Positions 5,921 to 10,718 of a DNA stretch of 10,718 bases are shown here, piece after piece. The position numbers were made by a program, and so were the translations under genes. The stretch's first letter is position 1; each line of letters starts with the position of its first letter. The notes under the pieces are model-generated. The model ran no database searches, was not told the DNA's origin, and saw nothing but the letters and a program-made list of their open reading frames with translations. The DNA comes from Comamonadaceae bacterium (GTDB taxonomy: Bacteria > Pseudomonadota > Gammaproteobacteria > Burkholderiales > Burkholderiaceae_C): positions 1 through 10,718 of the forward strand of contig CANGYC010000059.1 of assembly GCA_947457975.1 (NCBI GenBank), given 5' to 3'.

Positions 5921-6772
5921 TTGCCTTTGCTTTCCCAACGCCCCAGCCAGCCCCGAATCACCGTCATCCTGACCTTTCTGATGGAGAACTGGTCGCCGGG
6001 CAAGGCGCCGCCCTACTCGCCCATGACCAGCCCACCCAAGGCGGGCACCGAGGACCGCGCCGGAATCTTGTGGTCCAACTACGGCGGGCGCTTTGGCATG
6101 GCGCGCCTGGTGCGCACCGCGCGCCGCCACGGCGTCTTCGGCACGGCCTGCATCAATGCCCGCTCGGCCGAGCTGTTCCCGGACACGGTGCGCCAGATCG
6201 CCGCTGCCGGCTTCGAGATTGCCGGGCACAACTACGCACAGGACCAGGTGCTCTCAGGCCTGAGCGACAGCGAGGAAGTCGCGCTGGTCCGGCGCAGCCT
6301 TGACATCCTCACCGAAGTCGGCGGCCAGCGCCCGGTGGGCTGGCTCAGCTCGACGATTGCCACCAACGAGCGCACCGCCGAAGTGCTCAAGCGCGAAGGC
6401 ATGCTCTGGCACGGCGATTACAACGACATGGACCTGCCCGGCATGATCGAGACGCCAGCCGGCCCCATCGTCGGACTGCCGCACAGCGACTTTGCCGACA
6501 ACCGCGTGCTGCGCGGCGCGCCCATCGACTGGTTCACCACGTACAAGGACCTGTTCGACTTCCAGTACCAGCAGGAGCCGGACTCGATGATCAACATCAC
6601 CATGCACGGCAACTTTGGCGGCCGGCCACTGATGACCGCGCAGCTCGACAAGTTTCTGAGCTACATGGGACAGTTCGAGGGCGTGTGGATGCCCCGGCAC
6701 GACGAACTGGCCGAATGGACCCAGGCGCAGGGCACGCCAGAGGTCAAGCTCAGCCACTGGTACGCGCCTTGA
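5921..6772 (+). CDS. Polysaccharide-deacetylase-fold protein (PuuE-like C-N hydrolase)
   Basis: This 283-residue NodB-type (carbohydrate esterase 4) barrel protein is nearest in pattern to the PuuE allantoinase and peptidoglycan-deacetylase-like group rather than to classical chitin or xylan deacetylases. Visible are WSNYGGRFGMARLV (51-64), HGVFGTACINA (70-80), FEIAGHNYAQDQ (98-109, H103), VGWLSSTIATNERT (139-152) and MHGNFGGRP (228-236, H229). The usual metal Asp-Asp motif is absent; the first strand instead ends in LMENWSPG with E22. There is no signal peptide, so it is cytoplasmic and probably acts on a small amide or ring C-N bond instead of a wall polymer. The start is a TTG at 5921, with AGGAG seven bases upstream; the next Met (residue 21) would remove the first strand. 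It is the last gene of the operon and ends 4 bp from the oppositely oriented dioxygenase gene. Confidence 0.85.
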   Translation: MPLLSQRPSQPRITVILTFLMENWSPGKAPPYSPMTSPPKAGTEDRAGILWSNYGGRFGMARLVRTARRHGVFGTACINARSAELFPDTVRQIAAAGFEIAGHNYAQDQVLSGLSDSEEVALVRRSLDILTEVGGQRPVGWLSSTIATNERTAEVLKREGMLWHGDYNDMDLPGMIETPAGPIVGLPHSDFADNRVLRGAPIDWFTTYKDLFDFQYQQEPDSMINITMHGNFGGRPLMTAQLDKFLSYMGQFEGVWMPRHDELAEWTQAQGTPEVKLSHWYAP

Positions 6773-6776
6773 GCGC

Positions 6777-7718
6777 TTAGCGCCGCTGCAGCACCTCAAG
6801 GCTGGGGCGGGGCCCGCTGGCCTTGCCGGTGATCGGCGGGCGCGGCAGGCGCGACTGCCCTTCTTGCAGCGTGAAGCGGTGCTCCAGGCTGAACCAGGGT
6901 CCGCTCACGTCGGGCGCGGGGCAGCCACCTTCGTGCCGGACATACTGGCCAATGAGCGCACGCGTGACCCCGAACTGCACATCGGTCTGCAGGTTCGGGT
7001 CGTCCGAGGAATACACCTGCGAGAACTGTGTCTTGTAGCCGGGCTTGCTCATCAAAAAATGAATGTGCGCCGGCCGCATGTTGTGCCGGCCCTGCGCCCG
7101 GATCAAATCGCCCACCGGGCCGTTGACCGGGATGGGGTAGCCGACAGGCTTGATGCTGCGAAAGCGCACACAGCCTTGGGCATCGGTCGTGAAGGTGGCG
7201 CGCAGGTTCATGTCGGCCTGCGCGGGGTCCTGGTTCTCGTAAAAGCCCTCGGACGAGGCATGCCAGATATCGACCCGCACATCGGCAAGGCCTTGACCAG
7301 CCTGGTCCTGCACGAAGGCGGTGACGAAGATGGGATCGCCCGGCGTGGGCGAGCGCACGATGGACGCGCCCTGCGCCATGGGCGGCGAGCCATCGCGCCA
7401 AAAAGGCCCCAACAGATTGGCCGTGGTCAGTTCGGCGCCACCGGCCACACCGTTGTTGAGCAGGCACACCAGCGAGGACACACCGAGTGAGCCCGCTGCA
7501 AGCACCACTTCATTGTGAGACTCATGGCTAGCCTGTCCAACCCGGGCAATGCAAGCACACACCTGCTGAAATTCAGCTTCGGTCAGTTTGACCTCGCGCA
7601 CGAACTCGTGGAGATGGCGCACCGCGCTCTGAAGGATCTGCTGTAAGCGGGGGTCCGTGGTGCGTTCAAGTTCCGCGAGGACGGCCTGGGTCACATCGCT
7701 TTCTCGACTAATGATCAT
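6777..7718 (-). CDS. Intradiol ring-cleavage dioxygenase, probable hydroxyquinol 1,2-dioxygenase
   Basis: This is a 313-residue non-haem Fe(III) dioxygenase. It has an N-terminal helical dimerisation domain (about 20-100, ending in TTANLLGPFW) and a C-terminal catalytic beta-sandwich. The four iron ligands are present: Y160 in GFYENQ, Y194 in GYPIPVNGPVG, and H218 and H220 in RPAHIHF. The YPIPxxGPVG and EGFY forms fit hydroxyquinol 1,2-dioxygenases better than catechol 1,2-dioxygenases. The former convert benzene-1,2,4-triol to maleylacetate in the cytoplasm; the ring specificity is still an inference. The ATG at 7718 has AGGAG seven bases upstream. It is the last gene of a leftward unit, 48 bp after an ACMSD-type decarboxylase-like gene, which could supply its ring substrate. 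No maleylacetate reductase gene is in the window. A run of basic and Pro residues after about 285 is a short C-terminal extension. Confidence 0.92.
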   Translation of the reverse strand: MIISRESDVTQAVLAELERTTDPRLQQILQSAVRHLHEFVREVKLTEAEFQQVCACIARVGQASHESHNEVVLAAGSLGVSSLVCLLNNGVAGGAELTTANLLGPFWRDGSPPMAQGASIVRSPTPGDPIFVTAFVQDQAGQGLADVRVDIWHASSEGFYENQDPAQADMNLRATFTTDAQGCVRFRSIKPVGYPIPVNGPVGDLIRAQGRHNMRPAHIHFLMSKPGYKTQFSQVYSSDDPNLQTDVQFGVTRALIGQYVRHEGGCPAPDVSGPWFSLEHRFTLQEGQSRLPRPPITGKASGPRPSLEVLQRR

Positions 7719-7766
7719 CGACTCGCTCCTGAAGAGGTCTTGTCCACGAGCTGTGTCGTGGCCGCC

Positions 7767-8831
7767 TCAAGTTGGCGCGTTGGCAGGAGGCAGTCGCAAC
7801 AGTCGACGCGCGTTTGTCTCGAGGACAGCAGCCTGATCATCGGCGGACATCGTCGCCATGGCGGTCACGATCTCGACCGGCTTTTCATAGGCGATGGGGA
7901 AACAGTAGTCACTGCCCATCAGGATGCGGTCGCTGCCGACCTGGCGGACCAGGAAGTCCAGCACCGGGGCGCTGTAGCCAATGGTGTCGTAATAAAAGCG
8001 ACGAAGGTAGGACTCGGGCGAGGCCGAAAGCCGACCGAGGTCTGCACGCTTTTCCCAACCGCGCTGGAGTCGGCCGACCAGGTATGGGAAGGCACCTCCG
8101 GCGTGAGGCAGCACGAATTGCAATTTCGGAAAGCGGTCGAGCACCTGGCCGAAGATCAGGTGGGCGGCGGCCACGGCGGTTTCAAACGGGTTGCCCAGCA
8201 AATTGGTCAAGTAGTGGGCTTCGAGCCGATCCGGGGCCAACACGAAGGTGGGATGCAGGAACACCGGCAGTCCCAGATCTTCAAGCCGTTCATAGACGGG
8301 GAAGAACGAGGGATCGGACAGGTCTTTCCCGAGCACATGCGTGGCAATACAAACGCCCCGCATGGCCTGGAAACCGGCGATCCGGTCAATCTCGCGCAAG
8401 GACAGGTCGATCGCCTGCAGCGGCAAGGTGGCCAATCCAAAAAAGCGCTCAGGATGGGACTCATGCGCCTCGACCAGGCAGTCGTTGTAGAGGCTCGCCA
8501 GGGCATGGCCATCCTCACGGCCAGCCCAGTACACCATGGGTTGCGAGAGGGACAGCGCCTGGGCCTGTACGCCTTGCTGCTGCATGACTTGCAAGCGATC
8601 TTGCAGATCCACAAAGCGGGGGCCGACCGGTCCGGTCGAAAGATGCCCGTGCCAGAAGCGCGGCCCAGTAGAGGTGTCTTCCCACTGTAGCCCGTGGGCC
8701 AGGCCTCGGCGCTGAAGCTCCTTGAGCCAAGAATTGGGGAACCAGTGGGCATGAATATCCACTGGGCAGCAGGCGCAAGCCGGCGCCAAGCGCCGGTAAT
8801 CCTGCGAGGGATCAGATGCGCCCTGATTCAT
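7767..8831 (-). CDS. ACMSD-type amidohydrolase (probable aromatic-acid decarboxylase)
   Basis: This 354-residue metal-dependent TIM-barrel protein belongs to the 2-amino-3-carboxymuconate-6-semialdehyde decarboxylase group. That group also holds gamma-resorcylate, 5-carboxyvanillate and related non-oxidative decarboxylases. The full zinc set is visible: DIHAHWFP (H27, H29), VFLHPTF (H193), LPHAGGAFP (H243) and MGSDYCFP (D308). FFGLATLPLQ (130-139) and YYDTIGYS (280-287) are also typical. Beside a hydroxyquinol-type dioxygenase, decarboxylation of a di- or trihydroxybenzoate is a reasonable role, but hydrolases occur in the same family. The ATG at 8831 overlaps the dctM stop as ATGA, and no ribosome site is obvious, so translation is probably coupled to the transporter gene. 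Three Cys (19, 21, 22) just before the HxH motif are unusual. The substrate is not determined by sequence. Confidence 0.88.
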   Translation of the reverse strand: MNQGASDPSQDYRRLAPACACCPVDIHAHWFPNSWLKELQRRGLAHGLQWEDTSTGPRFWHGHLSTGPVGPRFVDLQDRLQVMQQQGVQAQALSLSQPMVYWAGREDGHALASLYNDCLVEAHESHPERFFGLATLPLQAIDLSLREIDRIAGFQAMRGVCIATHVLGKDLSDPSFFPVYERLEDLGLPVFLHPTFVLAPDRLEAHYLTNLLGNPFETAVAAAHLIFGQVLDRFPKLQFVLPHAGGAFPYLVGRLQRGWEKRADLGRLSASPESYLRRFYYDTIGYSAPVLDFLVRQVGSDRILMGSDYCFPIAYEKPVEIVTAMATMSADDQAAVLETNARRLLRLPPANAPT

Positions 8832-10099
8832 AGAAATTTCAGAATGTAGAGAGACAAGGCTGGCACGTAGGTCACCAAGGCCAATGCACCAAGGCTCGCC
8901 ACAAAGAAAGGCAGGATGCCGCTATACAGCACGGACAGGGGCAGCTTGAAGACGGCCTGCCCCACAAACAGATTGATGCCAAACGGCGGCGTAAAGGTAC
9001 CCAGGCTCAGGTTCATGACCACGATGACACCAAAATGCACCGGATCGACGCCGAGCGCCTTGGCCACCGGGGCCAGCAGAGGCGTGAGCACCAGGATGGA
9101 CGATGCCGTGTCCAAAAACATGCCGACCAAGAGCAGCAGCAGGTTGATGGCCAGCAACAGCATCCAGGGCTCGACCTTGAGGTCCACGACCCAGCGCACC
9201 AGCGCCTGCGGTATGCCATTGATGGTCAACAACCAGGAAAAGACGCCTGCTGCGGCAATGATGATGAAGACCTGCGAGGTCAGAATCAGCGAGCGCCCCG
9301 CCGATTCAAGGATGTCCATCCAGCCCATCTCACGATAGACCAGGGCCACCACCACAATGGCGTACACACAGGCAATTCCAGCCGCCTCGGTCGGCGAGAA
9401 AATTCCCGCATAGATACCACCGAGCACGGCGACAGGCGCACCGATGGACCAGATACCGTCGCGGGTAGCGGCCCAGAATTCAGCACGAGAAAACGGGGCC
9501 CCGCGTCCTTCGATGCCCCGCCGCACGTACCACCAAATCGTCAGGGACAGAAAGGCGGCCATGACCAGGCCGGGGACGAGGCCCGCCGCGAACAGCTTGA
9601 CGATGGACGTCTCTGAGGAGATTCCATAGAGGATGAAGCCGATCGAGGGGGGAATGAGGTTATCGATGGCAGCGCTGGAGACCAGCAGACCCGACGCAAA
9701 GCGGGGCGAGTAGCCGGCCTGCCGCATACGGTCGTAGGTCAGGCTGCCCACGGCCGCAACCGTGGCTGCCGTCGAGCCCGAGACGGCGCTGAACACGGCC
9801 GTGGTACCCAGGGCCGTCATGGGCAGACCACCTCGCATACCCCCCAACATGGACATGACCCAACGCACGAGGCGCCGCGATACGCCACCGCGCCCCATCA
9901 GATCGCCCGCAAAGATAAAGAAGGGGACCGCCAGCAGCGCGAACTTGTCGATGCTGCTGAACATCACCTGGTGCAAGGCGGTCGGCGGCACAGTCCCCGA
10001 AACAATCAAGAAGGTCGTCGCCGAAGCCAGCAGAACGAGGAAAAACGGCAGACCCAACGCCAGCAGGGCCAGCGGAAGGACAGAAAGTAGAAGAATCAC
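8828..10099 (-). CDS. dctM: TRAP transporter large permease subunit
   Basis: This 423-residue integral membrane protein, with about a dozen hydrophobic helices, is the ion-coupled permease of a TRAP (tripartite ATP-independent periplasmic) transporter. Family motifs in order are LLAVPFFIFAGDLM (55-68), SAVSGSTAATVAAVGSL (104-120), IPPSIGFILYG (149-159), GIYAGIFSPTEAA (228-240), FLDTASSILVLTPLLA (328-343) and TPPFGINLFVG (370-380). Its length is normal for the family. The start is a GTG at 10099 that overlaps the dctQ stop as GTGA, and its own stop overlaps the next gene as ATGA, so this part of the operon has no gaps. TRAP systems import organic acids, including some aromatic acids, using the sodium gradient. 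Its fusion-like packing with the decarboxylase gene suggests that the imported solute is that enzyme's substrate. Confidence 0.96.
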   Translation of the reverse strand: MILLLSVLPLALLALGLPFFLVLLASATTFLIVSGTVPPTALHQVMFSSIDKFALLAVPFFIFAGDLMGRGGVSRRLVRWVMSMLGGMRGGLPMTALGTTAVFSAVSGSTAATVAAVGSLTYDRMRQAGYSPRFASGLLVSSAAIDNLIPPSIGFILYGISSETSIVKLFAAGLVPGLVMAAFLSLTIWWYVRRGIEGRGAPFSRAEFWAATRDGIWSIGAPVAVLGGIYAGIFSPTEAAGIACVYAIVVVALVYREMGWMDILESAGRSLILTSQVFIIIAAAGVFSWLLTINGIPQALVRWVVDLKVEPWMLLLAINLLLLLVGMFLDTASSILVLTPLLAPVAKALGVDPVHFGVIVVMNLSLGTFTPPFGINLFVGQAVFKLPLSVLYSGILPFFVASLGALALVTYVPALSLYILKFL

Positions 10100-10635
10100 C
10101 CGTTGCCCCCGTGTTGCTCCAACAACCAGCGGCGCCAGCGCACGATCACAGCCAGCGCCGACAGCAGGAAGCCGATCATCAGCGCCGAGTGCGGGATGAT
10201 CTTAGGGATCTCGGCGCCCGCACTGACCGCGCCGGTCTGGTAGAACATTTGAAGAATGGTCCAGGACTGCCAGGCGATGAAGAGGCAGATGCCCAGCATC
10301 ACCGATGCAATGAAGACATTGACGACGAATCGGCTGCGCCTACCCAGGCGGGCGTAGAAGAGGTCCATGTTGAGATGGTCACCCCGCCAAGTCACCACGG
10401 CAGTGCCAAAGAACACGCCCCAGATGACCATGCCCACCAGCACTTCCTCGGCCCAGAAAATCGGCTTGCCCACGGCATAACGCCCGATCACATTGGCCAA
10501 GTTGAGTGCGACGCCGCCCAGCATGACCACACCCAGGACGATGTAGAGCCAGCGCAAGCCATCCTTGCGGCGGGGAGCCTCAACCCCGTCATGATCCTGC
10601 GCTTGAGGCGGCGTCGCCTTGTTTTCCGAGTTCAT
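10096..10635 (-). CDS. dctQ: TRAP transporter small permease subunit
   Basis: This 179-residue membrane protein has four predicted helices (about 28-50, 62-82, 103-125 and 148-168), as in DctQ, which forms a complex with DctM in the inner membrane. Characteristic pieces are NVIGRYAVGKPIFWAEE (48-64) and the TWRGDHLNMD loop (82-91). The cytoplasmic N-terminal tail of about 25 residues is polar and charged. An ATG at 10635 is preceded directly by a GTG at 10638; either can be the start, differing by one residue. The ribosome site (AGG in CCAGGCTCC) is weak. It begins 22 bp after the end of the dctP gene and overlaps dctM by four bases. Confidence 0.95.
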   Translation of the reverse strand: MNSENKATPPQAQDHDGVEAPRRKDGLRWLYIVLGVVMLGGVALNLANVIGRYAVGKPIFWAEEVLVGMVIWGVFFGTAVVTWRGDHLNMDLFYARLGRRSRFVVNVFIASVMLGICLFIAWQSWTILQMFYQTGAVSAGAEIPKIIPHSALMIGFLLSALAVIVRWRRWLLEQHGGNG

Positions 10636-10657
10636 CACGGAGCCTGGACCACGCGCC

Positions 10658-10718
10658 TCAATACTTCTGGCTGGTGGTCAGCATGCGCTTGTAGAAGGCG
10701 TTGGTCTGAGGGTTGTCT
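10658..10718 (-). CDS. dctP: 3' end of a TRAP transporter receptor (DctP-type), cut by the window edge
   Basis: Leftward, the last 19 codons before a TGA at 10660-10658 read DNPQTNAFYKRMLTTSQKY. A short, polar, Tyr/Phe-rich tail of this kind is typical of the C-terminus of DctP/YiaO-type periplasmic receptors, and this is the expected gene before dctQ. The start, the signal peptide and the ligand-binding domain lie beyond the window, as does the promoter of this leftward operon. Naming rests on position plus the tail; a gene for a different protein is possible but unlikely. Confidence 0.7.
   Translation of the reverse strand, partial: DNPQTNAFYKRMLTTSQKY

Noticed and set aside
6762..6788. 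Hairpin from repeated GCGC blocks at the convergent junction, as a bidirectional terminator
   Set aside because: The stems are only four to five bases, lie inside the coding ends and have no T-run on either strand.
7740..8690. Rightward open frame of 316 codons opposite the ACMSD-like gene
   Set aside because: The opposite strand carries the complete set of zinc ligands of the amidohydrolase; this frame has no recognisable domain.

Overview
This window is a high-GC stretch from a Gram-negative beta-proteobacterium, most likely Burkholderiales (Comamonadaceae or Alcaligenaceae). The main pointer is two Bug-type (TctC family) periplasmic receptors within about 3 kb of each other; that family is greatly expanded in this order. 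The other pointers are the dense aromatic-catabolism gene content and a TRAP transporter. No rRNA, tRNA or CRISPR was seen. The assignment is inference from gene content, not from a marker gene.

Layout, left to right. (A) 1-92: a left edge with two copies of TGGGACAG 31 bp apart and the first 11 codons of a leftward ORF behind a strong ribosome binding site; it may be a mobile-element end or another operon gene. (B) 90-1677, leftward: hpaI and hpaH, the aldolase and hydratase that finish a homoprotocatechuate-type meta-cleavage route. (C) 1678-1816: a divergent, locally AT-rich control region. (D) 1817-6772, rightward: a tight six-gene operon. Its genes are a carboxymuconolactone-decarboxylase-like protein, a LigI-type amidohydrolase (lactonase-like), a Bug receptor, a GntR/FCD regulator, a second Bug receptor and a PuuE-like polysaccharide-deacetylase-fold protein. 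(E) 6777-10718, leftward: the end of a TRAP receptor (dctP), dctQ, dctM, an ACMSD-type metal-dependent decarboxylase or hydrolase, and an intradiol dioxygenase of the hydroxyquinol 1,2-dioxygenase type. Blocks D and E converge with only 4 bp between their stop codons.

How the genes could work together (inference). In block E the TRAP system imports an organic or aromatic acid, the ACMSD-like enzyme decarboxylates it, and the intradiol enzyme opens the resulting polyhydroxylated ring. In block D two periplasmic receptors bind carboxylate ligands, and a lactonase-like enzyme, a CMD-like protein and a C-N hydrolase of the deacetylase fold act on one or more acids or amides under a GntR/FCD sensor. 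In block B HpaH and HpaI release pyruvate and a semialdehyde from a C7 dienoate. An extradiol dioxygenase, a ring hydroxylase, a maleylacetate reductase and TctA/TctB membrane subunits are all absent, so the pathways are either incomplete here or finished elsewhere. The most interesting part is block D, whose gene combination does not match a standard pathway that I recognise.
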